From assembly GCF_000763805.1 (NCBI RefSeq), contig NZ_JRKS01000029.1, positions 1-36,701 of the forward strand: a DNA stretch of 36,701 nt, read 5' to 3'. Each line of letters begins with the position of its first letter. Positions within the stretch are counted from its first letter, which is position 1. Under the pieces are notes generated by a model. It worked only from the letters and a program-made list of their open reading frames with translations. It had not been told where the DNA came from and did no database searches. The position numbers and the translations under genes are program-made. Source of the DNA: Paracoccus sphaerophysae (GTDB lineage Bacteria > Pseudomonadota > Alphaproteobacteria > Rhodobacterales > Rhodobacteraceae). Below are positions 6,793 to 13,424 of this stretch, piece by piece.

Positions 6793-8099
6793 GGCTCGAT
6801 TCGATCCGCGCCCGGCTGCTGGCGGCGGCGGCGCTGTGGCTGACGCTGGCGCTGCTGGTGTCGTGGTGGATCATCGGCGCGGTGCTGACCCGGTTCGTGA
6901 CCGACCGTTTCGACGCCGAGGCGGCGGCGATCGTCGACACCGTGATCGCGGGCGTCGAGGTGGCCGGGGACGGCACGGTGACTGTCGCCCGCCCGCCGAC
7001 CGATCCGCGGCTGGCGATGCCGTTGTCGCTGTGGGCGTGGCAGTTGCAGACGGCGGACGGGCGGGTGGTGGCGCGGGCGCCCTCGCTGCTCGACCTGTAT
7101 CTGGACCCTCCGACGGGCGTCGTCACCGGCGGCGCCGGAATCGGGCCCGAGGGCGAGCCGCTGCGGGTGATGCGGCGGCCCTTCACACTCGCCGGCAGTG
7201 ACTCGCAGCTGGCGGTCACGGTGACCGCGCCGCAGGCCGAGATCGACACCGCCGTCGCGCGGGTGCGCCGCCCGCTGGCCGTGGCCCTGATCGTCCTGGG
7301 CGCGGGGCTCGCGCTGGCCAGCGTCGTGCAGGTGGGGTGGGGTCTGCGGTCGCTGGCCCGGATGGGGCGCGACATCCGGGCGGTCCGCACCGGGCAGGCC
7401 GAGGCGCTGCCCCTGCCCCCGGTCGCAGAACTGCGCCCGGTGGCGCTGGAAATAAACGCGCTGCTCGACGCCAACCGCACCGTGATCGGGCGCGCGCGGG
7501 ACCATCTGGGCAACCTCGCCCATTCGCTGAAGACGCCGATGGCGGCGCTGGCCAACAGCCTGCCCGGCGACCATGCCGGGCAGCTGCTGATCGCGCGGAT
7601 GGACCGCCAGATCGGCTGGCACCTGCGCCGCGCCCGCAGCGCCGGCAGCCCGAGGCTGCTGGGCCACGCCACCGCCGTGGCGCCGGTGATCGACGACATC
7701 CTGATGGTGCTGCGCCGTGCCGCCGAGGACCGCGGCCTGACGGTGACCGTCGCCTGCCCCCCCGGCGCCCGCTTTGCCGGCGAGCGCCAGGACCTGGAGG
7801 AAATCCTGGGTAACCTGCTGGAAAACGCCGTGAAATACGCGGTAAGCCGGATCAGGGTCGAGGTCGCCCAGACGGGGGAGCAGCTGGCGGTGACCGTCGC
7901 GGATGACGGGCCGGGCATGGCCGACGCCGACCACGCCCGGGCGCTCAGCCGCGGCGGACGGCTGGACGAGATGGGGCCGCCGGGCGCCGGGCTGGGGCTC
8001 GCCATCGTGGCCGACCTCGCGGCGCTGCATGGTGGGACGCTGCGCCTCGGGCGGGCTGATCTCGGCGGGCTGGAGGCGCGGGTGACGCTGCCCGCCTGA
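6789..8099 (+). CDS. PhoQ-type sensor histidine kinase
   Basis: A 436-residue membrane kinase: TM1 at about residues 9-34, a periplasmic sensor region of about 125 residues, TM2 at about 162-182, then a HAMP-like segment. The phosphoacceptor box is HLGNLAHSLKTPMAALANSL. The HATPase domain has the N-box EILGNLLENAVKYA, G1 DDGPGMADAD and G2 GAGLGLAIV. The LAHSLKTP box places it in the PhoQ-like histidine kinase group. The ATG overlaps the regulator stop (ATGA). Stimuli may include metal ions or periplasmic stress, consistent with the PepSY partners, but this is inference. The IS1595 element begins 20 nt after its stop codon, so the gene is intact but its native downstream end is displaced. Confidence 0.93.
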   Translation: MRLDSIRARLLAAAALWLTLALLVSWWIIGAVLTRFVTDRFDAEAAAIVDTVIAGVEVAGDGTVTVARPPTDPRLAMPLSLWAWQLQTADGRVVARAPSLLDLYLDPPTGVVTGGAGIGPEGEPLRVMRRPFTLAGSDSQLAVTVTAPQAEIDTAVARVRRPLAVALIVLGAGLALASVVQVGWGLRSLARMGRDIRAVRTGQAEALPLPPVAELRPVALEINALLDANRTVIGRARDHLGNLAHSLKTPMAALANSLPGDHAGQLLIARMDRQIGWHLRRARSAGSPRLLGHATAVAPVIDDILMVLRRAAEDRGLTVTVACPPGARFAGERQDLEEILGNLLENAVKYAVSRIRVEVAQTGEQLAVTVADDGPGMADADHARALSRGGRLDEMGPPGAGLGLAIVADLAALHGGTLRLGRADLGGLEARVTLPA

Positions 8100-8111
8100 A
8101 TGCCTGCCGGC

Positions 8112-8119
8112 CAAAATTT
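8112..8119. repeat. Left target-site duplication CAAAATTT
   Basis: These eight bases directly abut the first G of the left terminal repeat and are identical to 10629-10636 on the other side of the element. Eight bp is the duplication length typical of the IS1595 family. Confidence 0.9.
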
Positions 8120-8142
8120 GGGGGCTATATATTTAACTAGCC
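8120..8142 (+). repeat. Left terminal inverted repeat (IRL)
   Basis: Runs from GGGGGCTATATA to ACTAGCC. It differs from the reverse complement of 10606-10628 at three internal positions only (13, 14 and 17). Confidence 0.92.
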
Positions 8143-8171
8143 AAAATTCTCTTGCGGTCGCTGGCTAGTTA
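8134..8171 (+). repeat. Subterminal hairpin in the transposase leader
   Basis: TAACTAGCC (8134-8142) and GGCTAGTTA (8163-8171) form a perfect 9-bp inverted repeat with a 20-nt loop. The left arm is the inner end of IRL. The hairpin lies 17 nt upstream of the transposase ribosome binding site (AAGGAG, 8189-8194). It may be a second transposase binding site or an RNA structure that limits expression by read-through transcription. Confidence 0.6.
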
Positions 8172-8202
8172 GGTTATGACGGTTCCAGAAGGAGCCCGAG
8201 CC

Positions 8203-9129
8203 ATGTCGCACCCTGAGACGCTTTCCACTTTCGAGTTCTTCAAGCGCTTCCCGAACGAGGAAGCTGCTCGGAAGCACTTTGAGCGCCAGCGGTGGGGTAA
8301 CCAACCTGTCTGCGGCCATTGCGGCTCGGTCGATGTGGTCGAGGTCAAAGACCACAAGCCCATGCCCTACCGGTGCAAGGATTGCCGCAAGCATTTCAGC
8401 GTCCGCACCGGCACGGTGTTGGCCGAAAGCCGCCTGCCGCTGCAAAAGTGGCTACTGGCGATCTACATGCTCACCAGCGCCCGCAAGGGTATTCCCAGCA
8501 CTCAAATGGCGCGCGAACTCGGCGTTACCCAAAAGACCGCATGGTTCCTCGCGCAACGCATCCGCGAGACATGGCTGAAAGACCGGGGCGACCGGATGAA
8601 CGGCCAGATGCAGATTGACGAAACCTACATCGGCGGGCGCGAGAAGAACAAACATGCCAGTAAGAAGCTAAATGCTGGGCGAGGTGCGGTAGGCAAGATG
8701 GCGGTCGTCGGTGTCCGCGATGAGAGCGGCGAGGTTCGCGCGGTCGTTGTGGAGAACACTAAAGCCTCGACCCTTGAACGCTTCGTGCGCCAGCACTGTG
8801 CTACAGGGGCCACCATCGTCACCGATACCCATGGTGGTTACATCGGTCTGGAAGCGGCTGGCTACAACCATATCCGAATCAACCATTCGGCCGGAGAGTA
8901 TATCCGCGACATGGCCCACACAAACGGGATCGAAAGCTTCTGGTCGCTCCTCAAGCGCGGCTACATCGGCATCTACCACTACATGAGCGCGAAGCACTTG
9001 CACCGCTACGTGAAAGAGTTCTCCTTCCGTCACAACACCGCCAAGATCGGCACGATGGATTTCATCAACATGACCATTGACCGCATGGCCTTCAAACGGC
9101 TCACCTACAAGGAACTCATCAATGCCTGA
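8203..9129 (+). CDS. IS1595-family transposase (ISXO2-like DDE domain with zinc ribbon)
   Basis: A 308-residue transposase. The N-terminus carries the zinc ribbon CGHC ... CKDC (C37, C40, C58, C61). The helical segment STQMARELGVTQKTAWFLAQRIR (about 99-121) follows, typical of ISXO2-like proteins. The catalytic core has D139 (QIDETYIGGRE), D208 (IVTDTHGGY) and the NGIESFWSLLKRGYIG motif giving N241/E244 and K251. This fits the DDN/E-K pattern of IS1595. The start at ATG 8203 has AAGGAG 8 nt upstream; an in-frame ATG at 8176 lacks a site. The last 8 nt overlap the rhuM start, so the two are translationally coupled. No frameshift or truncation is visible, so the enzyme may be active. Confidence 0.95.
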   Translation: MSHPETLSTFEFFKRFPNEEAARKHFERQRWGNQPVCGHCGSVDVVEVKDHKPMPYRCKDCRKHFSVRTGTVLAESRLPLQKWLLAIYMLTSARKGIPSTQMARELGVTQKTAWFLAQRIRETWLKDRGDRMNGQMQIDETYIGGREKNKHASKKLNAGRGAVGKMAVVGVRDESGEVRAVVVENTKASTLERFVRQHCATGATIVTDTHGGYIGLEAAGYNHIRINHSAGEYIRDMAHTNGIESFWSLLKRGYIGIYHYMSAKHLHRYVKEFSFRHNTAKIGTMDFINMTIDRMAFKRLTYKELINA

Positions 9130-10228
9130 CGAGAAGAACATCGAGCCCATCGATGCCAGTTTTGATGATGTGGTTGCAGCGGTTGCCCCCAGGACCGCGA
9201 AGGCAAATGAGCCAAGTAGCGACGATGCGGTGATCCATGAGGTAGAGTTGGTCGAATACCTCGACCCAGGGCGTCACGAGCCTATTGTCTTCCGGCTTGA
9301 TCCTGGGACCGAGACAATGTGGGCCACGCAAGCCCAGATTGCCGAGCTGTTTCAGACTGAAAGGTCTAACGTTACAAAGCACATAAAGAATATTTTTGAC
9401 GATGGCGAGCTGGCTGAGGCGAGCAATGTGCAAAAAGTTCACATTGCTGGGTCCTCGAAGCCGGTTGCCATCTACAGCTTGGACGCCGTGATCTCCGTTG
9501 GTTACCGCGTCAACTCTAAAGCAGCGACCCGCTTCCGGCAGTGGGCGACGGGAACCATCAAGGCGTTCATTGAGCAGGGCTTCGTAGTCAACGAACGTGC
9601 CCTGCGTGAAAGCCCGGAGAAACTCAACAAGCTTGCCGCTCAGTTGCGCGCGCTCCGCTCGGAGGAAAAGCAGGTATATGCCAAGGTGCGCGAATGCTTC
9701 AAGATAAGCGCGTCTGACTACGAGCCCAGTTCCCAGCAAGTGAAGACGTTTTACGCTCTGCTCCAAGACAAGTTTCACCACGCTATTACTGGGATGGAAG
9801 GGTCAAAGCTGATCCTTGATCGGGTAGACCATCGCCAGCCGAACATGGGGGTTCAGACTTTCAAAGGGAAAGAGCCAACGCTTGCAGAGGCTACGACTGC
9901 GAAAAACCTTCTGGACAAAGATGAACTCTATCGCCTCCACATCTTGTCAGAACAATTCCTGCTTTATGCAGAGGCTACTGCACTGGCTGGTCGGAAAATG
10001 ACGATGGGATCGCTCCACAAGCAACTTGACCGCCTTCTTGAGCTTAATGACTACCCGGTCTTTGAAGGCTGGAAGGCGTTCATCAAAGACGCGGCCGAGC
10101 GCCATGCGCGCCAAGAACTGACGCTCTACAAGAAGCGGCGGAAGCTTGAGGAACTCAAGATCGACTATGACGAGGAAGCCCTCGTAGATGGCGACTATGA
10201 CGACATGCTCATAGATCTCTTGGGGTGA
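9122..10228 (+). CDS. rhuM: RhuM-family passenger protein
   Basis: A 368-residue protein. After a variable acidic N-terminus (1-55) it has the RhuM signature: MWATQAQIAELFQTERSNV and THIKNIF-type helix-turn-helix (about 66-92), DGELAE, then IYSLDAVISVGYRVNSKAAT, RFRQWATGTIKAFIEQGFVV (about 117-156), and later FYALLQDKFHHAITG and the PNMGVQTFKGK segment. RhuM was named from a Salmonella pathogenicity island; its biochemical role is unsettled, though a DNA-binding HTH is evident and a toxin-like role has been proposed for relatives. ATG 9122 has AAGGA about 8 nt upstream and overlaps the transposase stop. It lies inside the element, so it moves with it. A function in target choice, regulation or stabilisation is unproven. 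Confidence 0.85.
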   Translation: MPDEKNIEPIDASFDDVVAAVAPRTAKANEPSSDDAVIHEVELVEYLDPGRHEPIVFRLDPGTETMWATQAQIAELFQTERSNVTKHIKNIFDDGELAEASNVQKVHIAGSSKPVAIYSLDAVISVGYRVNSKAATRFRQWATGTIKAFIEQGFVVNERALRESPEKLNKLAAQLRALRSEEKQVYAKVRECFKISASDYEPSSQQVKTFYALLQDKFHHAITGMEGSKLILDRVDHRQPNMGVQTFKGKEPTLAEATTAKNLLDKDELYRLHILSEQFLLYAEATALAGRKMTMGSLHKQLDRLLELNDYPVFEGWKAFIKDAAERHARQELTLYKKRRKLEELKIDYDEEALVDGDYDDMLIDLLG

Positions 10229-10279
10229 ACCAAGAACAAAGACTCGACTTGGCCATCGGGCAACGGATAAACTGCTTCT

Positions 10280-10540
10280 GACGGCTACTACCGCCTCTTA
10301 GCATCGCAACACCCCTGATGAGCGGCGGGGGCTCACGGTGCGCTCCCGGAGCGTCAGGCTCGATCCTGATGATCCGCTAAGGAGGTGGCTATGGTCACTT
10401 GCGCGTGGCCGAAACCGGTGAGCGTTTGCTCATACATCCGGTTTCGGTTTGGACGCTGGGAGCATGTTATTGCTCACTGTCGTTCGTTTCCGTCCCGCTA
10501 AGGTTGGAGCCTAGGGACGCGTGAGAAGGTAGTAGCCGTC
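10280..10540 (+). ncRNA. Candidate structured RNA inside the IS1595 element (main multi-branched domain)
   Basis: This is a manual fold; no program was run. Closing stem: GACGGCTACTACC (10280-10292) with GGTAGTAGCCGTC (10528-10540), 13 bp perfect. Inside, CCTC+TTAGC (10294-10302) pairs with GCTAA-g-GAGG (10376-10385). That helix encloses CCTGA/TCAGG (10314-10318/10354-10358), which holds two abutting hairpins, TGAGC/GCTCA (10319-10323/10331-10335) and CGCTC/GAGCG (10341-10345/10349-10353). Further helices: GGTCAC/GTGGCC (10393-10398/10405-10410), GAAACCGG/CCGGTTTC (10411-10418/10438-10445) topped by TGAGC/GCTCA (10419-10423/10428-10432), GAGCA/TGCTC (10460-10464/10471-10475) and CGTCCC/GGGACG (10491-10496/10514-10519). 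No long ORF, no known RNA family recognised. Strand is assumed from rhuM; exact ends are unknown. Confidence 0.6.
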
Positions 10541-10551
10541 GCCTCTCGATT

Positions 10552-10612
10552 CACCTTACGATTCGCAGAATCTGGTGTCCACTCGAACCGTCCTAGCCGT
10601 AAGGTGGCTAGG
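10552..10612 (+). ncRNA. 3' domain of the structured RNA with a possible pseudoknot, merging into IRR
   Basis: Hairpin GATTC-GCA-GAATC (10560-10572) is followed by hairpin CCTAGCC-N7-GGCTAGG (10592-10598/10606-10612). The 7-nt loop of the second, GTAAGGT, is perfectly complementary to ACCTTAC at 10553-10559; counting the flanks, CACCTTACG pairs with CGTAAGGTG over 9 bp. This allows a pseudoknot or a switch between two folds. The last arm is also the inner end of the right terminal repeat. Confidence 0.5.
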
Positions 10613-10628
10613 TAGGTATATAGCCCCC
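10606..10628 (-). repeat. Right terminal inverted repeat (IRR)
   Basis: The reverse complement begins GGGGGCTATATACC and ends CTAGCC, matching IRL at 20 of 23 positions. One additional C at 10629 belongs to the target duplication. Confidence 0.92.
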
Positions 10629-10636
10629 CAAAATTT
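10629..10636. repeat. Right target-site duplication CAAAATTT
   Basis: Identical to 8112-8119. Removing one copy and the element restores a spacer linking the kinase stop codon to the preT leader. Confidence 0.9.
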
Positions 10637-10654
10637 TACCTCTTGATAAAATTT
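10631..10654. promoter_or_regulatory. Palindromic candidate operator upstream of preT
   Basis: AAATTTTA (10631-10638) and TAAAATTT (10647-10654) are perfect inverted repeats separated by 8 nt (centre-to-centre 16 nt, about one and a half helical turns). TAAAAT at 10647-10652 could be a -10. The left arm overlaps the target duplication, so the IS inserted at the edge of this site. The regulator is unknown. Confidence 0.5.
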
Positions 10655-10657
10655 CCA

Positions 10658-10711
10658 CCTGTGTCAGCCTCATTCTCAGAAGCCAGCACCACCGGCCAGC
10701 ACACAGGGAGG
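10658..10711 (+). promoter_or_regulatory. Possible leader hairpin over the preT ribosome binding site
   Basis: CCTGTGT (10658-10664) is complementary to ACACAGG (10701-10707), which overlaps the Shine-Dalgarno sequence GGGAGG (10706-10711) of preT. Pairing would cover two of its six bases. The arms are 36 nt apart, so stability is uncertain. Confidence 0.3.
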
Positions 10712-10717
10712 TCCTAG

Positions 10718-12073
10718 ATGACCGCGACTCCGATGACGCCCGGCGTGGTGCCGGGTCGTCTGCCGCCCGACGCACTCGCGGCGAATTTCTGCGACGTCGC
10801 CCCGCCGCTTGACGATCACGAGGCGCATGTCGCCGCCGATCGCTGCTATTTCTGCTACGATGCGCCCTGCATCACTGCCTGCCCGACCGGCATCGACATC
10901 CCGCTGTTCATCCGCCAGATCGCCAACGGCACGCCGGATGCGGCCGGTATGACGATCCTGCATTCCAACATCTTCGGCGGCATGTGCGCCCGCGTCTGCC
11001 CGACCGAGAACCTGTGCGAAGGCGCCTGCGTCCGCATGGAGGCCGAGGGCAAGCCCGTCGAGATCGGCGCCCTGCAACGCTACGCGACCGACGGCATCGT
11101 GTTGGCCGAGGGTCACCCCTTCAAGCGCGGCCCCGCGACCGGCAAGCGCATCGCCGTGGTCGGCGCGGGCCCGGCGGGGCTGTCCTGCGCGCATCGGCTC
11201 GCCGCCAAGGGTCACGACGTCGTCGTCTATGACGCGCGGCCCAAGCCCGGCGGGCTGAACGAATACGGCATCGCCAGCTACAAGGCCGTGGACGGCTTCG
11301 CCGCCGCCGAGGTGGACTGGCTGCTGGGCATCGGCGGCATCGAGCTGCGCCTGGGCCAACGGCTGGGCGAGCAGATCACGCTGGCGCAGTTGCACGCGGA
11401 TCATGACGCGGTGTTCCTGGGCATGGGGCTCGCCGGGGTCAACGCGCTGGGGGTGGACGCCGCGAACCAGCGCGACGCGGTGGATTTCATCGCCGCGTTG
11501 CGCCAGTCCGACGACCTGGCCGCTCTGCCCGTCGGCCGCGACGTGGTGGTGATCGGCGGCGGCATGACCGCGGTGGATGCGGCGGTCCAGGCCCGGCTGC
11601 TGGGCGCGCAGAATGTCACCATCGCCTATCGGCGCGGGCAGGACCGGATGTCGGCCTCGGTCCATGAGCAGGACCACGCGGTGACCTCGGGCGTGCGGAT
11701 CGTGACCAACGCTGCGCCGCTGGCGGCCGGACCCGACGGCGTGACACTGGGCTATACCGCCGATCTGCCCGATGGCGGGATGCTGAACACCGGCGAGCGG
11801 GTGACGATCCCCGCCGACATGATCCTGACCGCGATCGGCCAGCGGCTGGAGGGGGTGCCGGACGGCATCGCGCTCGCAGCCGGCAAGATCGCCGTGACCG
11901 GGCCGGGGCGGACCTCGGTCGCGGGCGTCTGGGCCGGCGGCGACTGCGCCGCGGGCGGCGACGACCTGACGGTGACGGCGGTGGCCGAGGGCCGCGACGC
12001 CGCCGAGGACATCCACGCGCATCTGATGGGCGGCGCCGTCGCCCCCGTCGATGCGCCCGACATGAGGGGCTGA
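10718..12073 (+). CDS. preT: NAD-dependent dihydropyrimidine dehydrogenase, FAD/NAD(P) subunit
   Basis: A 451-residue electron-input subunit of dihydropyrimidine dehydrogenase (PreT/PydX type), homologous to the small subunit of glutamate synthase. The N-terminus has two iron-sulfur cysteine sets (C43, C46, C51, C55 in RCYFCYDAPCITACP; C90, C94, C100, C104). An FAD Rossmann motif VVGAGPAGLSC lies at about 137-147, and a second dinucleotide motif VVIGGGMTAVD in the centre binds NAD(P)H. The C-terminus has GVWAGGDCAAGG and a final FAD-contacting helix. It passes electrons to PreA, which reduces uracil and thymine. GGGAGG lies 6 nt before ATG 10718. preA follows after 4 nt. The IS element upstream may have altered its expression. 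Confidence 0.93.
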   Translation: MTATPMTPGVVPGRLPPDALAANFCDVAPPLDDHEAHVAADRCYFCYDAPCITACPTGIDIPLFIRQIANGTPDAAGMTILHSNIFGGMCARVCPTENLCEGACVRMEAEGKPVEIGALQRYATDGIVLAEGHPFKRGPATGKRIAVVGAGPAGLSCAHRLAAKGHDVVVYDARPKPGGLNEYGIASYKAVDGFAAAEVDWLLGIGGIELRLGQRLGEQITLAQLHADHDAVFLGMGLAGVNALGVDAANQRDAVDFIAALRQSDDLAALPVGRDVVVIGGGMTAVDAAVQARLLGAQNVTIAYRRGQDRMSASVHEQDHAVTSGVRIVTNAAPLAAGPDGVTLGYTADLPDGGMLNTGERVTIPADMILTAIGQRLEGVPDGIALAAGKIAVTGPGRTSVAGVWAGGDCAAGGDDLTVTAVAEGRDAAEDIHAHLMGGAVAPVDAPDMRG

Positions 12074-12077
12074 GGCG

Positions 12078-13373
12078 ATGGCCGATCTGCGCAGCAATTT
12101 CGTGGGCATCCGCTCGCCCAACCCCTTCTGGCTCGCCTCGGCGCCGCCGACCGACAAGGAGGTCAACGTCCGCCGCGCCTTCCAGGCCGGCTGGGGCGGG
12201 GTGGTGTGGAAGACGCTGGGCCTCGACGGCCCGCCCATCGTCAACGTGAACGGCCCCCGCTACGGCGTCGTCCACGGCGCCGACCGGCGGGTGCTGGGGC
12301 TGAACAACATCGAGCTGATCACCGACCGGCCGCTGCAGGTGAACCTGGACGAGATCAAGGCGGTCAAGCGCGACTATCCCGACCGGGCGCTGTTGATCTC
12401 GCTGATGGTGCCCTGCGACGAGGAGTCGTGGAAGTCGATCCTATCCCGGATCGAGGATACGGGCGCCGACGGGGTCGAGCTGAACTTCGGCTGCCCGCAC
12501 GGGATGGCGGAACGCGGCATGGGCTCGGCGGTGGGCCAGGTGCCGGAATATATCGAGATGGTGACGCGCTGGGTGAAGCAGCACTCGCGCATGCCCTGCA
12601 TCGTCAAGCTGACGCCCAACATCGCCGATATCCGCAAGCCGGCCGAGGCCGCCCGGCGCGGCGGGGCGGATGCGGTAAGCCTCATCAACACCGTCAACTC
12701 GATCACCTCGGTGGACCTGGACTTGTTCGCGCCCCAGCCGACCATCGACGGCAAGGGCACGCATGGCGGCTATTGCGGCCCGGCGGTCAAGCCGATCGCG
12801 CTGAACATGGTGGCCGAGATTGCCCGGAACCCCGAGACGCGCGGTCTGCCGATCTCGGGCATCGGCGGCGTCACGACTTGGCGTGACGCCGCCGAGTTCA
12901 TGGCGCTGGGGGCCGGCAACGTGCAGGTGTGCACGGCGGCGATGACCTATGGCTTCAAGATCGTCCAAGAACTGATCTCGGGGCTGCGCGACTATCTGGA
13001 CGGCCGCGACATGGCGCTGACCGACCTGATCGGGCGGGCAGTGCCGAACGTCACCGACTGGCAGTATCTGAACCTGAACTATGTCACCAAGGCGGTGATC
13101 GACCAGGAGAAATGCATCTCATGCGGGCGCTGCTATGCGGCCTGCGAGGATACCTCGCACCAGGCCATAGCCATCGACCCCGGCCGGGTGTTTCGGGTCA
13201 AGGAAGAGGAATGCGTGGCCTGCAACCTGTGCGTGGACGTCTGCCCGGTCGAGGACTGCATCACCATGCGCGAACTGGCGCCGGGCGAGATCGACGCGCG
13301 GACCGGCCTGCCGGCGGGCGGGCACCGGGACTGGACGCAGCACCCGAACAACCCGATGGTCGCCGCCGAGTGA
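12078..13373 (+). CDS. preA: NAD-dependent dihydropyrimidine dehydrogenase, FMN and iron-sulfur subunit
   Basis: A 431-residue protein. Its FMN-binding TIM barrel (about 5-305) contains the substrate/FMN loop NFGCPHGM, where C139 corresponds to the catalytic cysteine of dihydropyrimidine dehydrogenases. It also has KLTPN, NTVNS and GIGGVTTW, which line the flavin phosphate site. A C-terminal ferredoxin domain carries two [4Fe-4S] motifs, CISCGRCYAAC and CVACNLCVDVCP. With PreT it reduces uracil or thymine to the dihydro forms using NADH, the first step of the reductive pyrimidine pathway. Dihydropyrimidinase and beta-ureidopropionase genes are not in the window. The spacing of 4 nt after preT indicates one operon; a strong terminator follows. 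Confidence 0.95.
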   Translation: MADLRSNFVGIRSPNPFWLASAPPTDKEVNVRRAFQAGWGGVVWKTLGLDGPPIVNVNGPRYGVVHGADRRVLGLNNIELITDRPLQVNLDEIKAVKRDYPDRALLISLMVPCDEESWKSILSRIEDTGADGVELNFGCPHGMAERGMGSAVGQVPEYIEMVTRWVKQHSRMPCIVKLTPNIADIRKPAEAARRGGADAVSLINTVNSITSVDLDLFAPQPTIDGKGTHGGYCGPAVKPIALNMVAEIARNPETRGLPISGIGGVTTWRDAAEFMALGAGNVQVCTAAMTYGFKIVQELISGLRDYLDGRDMALTDLIGRAVPNVTDWQYLNLNYVTKAVIDQEKCISCGRCYAACEDTSHQAIAIDPGRVFRVKEEECVACNLCVDVCPVEDCITMRELAPGEIDARTGLPAGGHRDWTQHPNNPMVAAE

Positions 13374-13396
13374 GGCGGGGCCCGCTACCAACGAAC

Positions 13397-13422
13397 AAGG
13401 GCGCCGCTGCGGCGCCCTTTTT
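13397..13422 (+). terminator. Intrinsic terminator of preTA
   Basis: AAGGGCGCCGC pairs with GCGGCGCCCTT, followed by T's. It lies 23 nt after the preA stop codon and 3 nt short of the 3' end of the opposing tRNA gene. Confidence 0.85.
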
Positions 13423-13424
13423 CG

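Larger units (their letters stand above)
8120..10628 (+). mobile_element. Complete IS1595-family insertion element carrying a RhuM passenger gene and a structured RNA region
   Basis: The element is 2509 bp long. Its ends are 23-bp inverted repeats starting GGGGGCTATATA (20 of 23 positions identical), and it is flanked by a perfect 8-bp direct repeat, so the ends are certain and the insertion looks recent. Contents: leader hairpin, transposase, RhuM-family gene overlapping it by 8 nt, and about 400 nt of ORF-free, highly folded sequence before the right end. Base composition inside is visibly less GC-rich than the flanking genes, as expected for acquired DNA. IS1595 members with passenger genes are known; a passenger plus an RNA-like region of this kind is not something I recognise. 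Confidence 0.93.

Noticed and set aside
10315..10418. Hammerhead-like core pieces CTGATGAG and CCGAAAC in the IS RNA region
   Set aside because: They are about 90 nt apart and are not joined by a stem II in the required geometry; CTGA and TGAG are better used in other helices. A self-cleaving hammerhead is not supported.
10229..10628. Group I or group II intron (IStron-like) explanation for the folded region
   Set aside because: No reverse transcriptase or homing endonuclease, no group II domain V sequence, and no group I P/Q/R/S core beyond a vague match of AAGGTAGTAGCC to the S motif, which is fully paired in the 13-bp stem. The host site is intergenic.
10631..10654. FNR-type site (TTGAT) in the preT leader
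   Set aside because: Only one half-site TTGAT is present; the matching ATCAA half at the required spacing is absent.
12374..12760. Antisense frames within preA
   Set aside because: preA is unmistakable in its own frame; no start signal or domain in the antisense frames.
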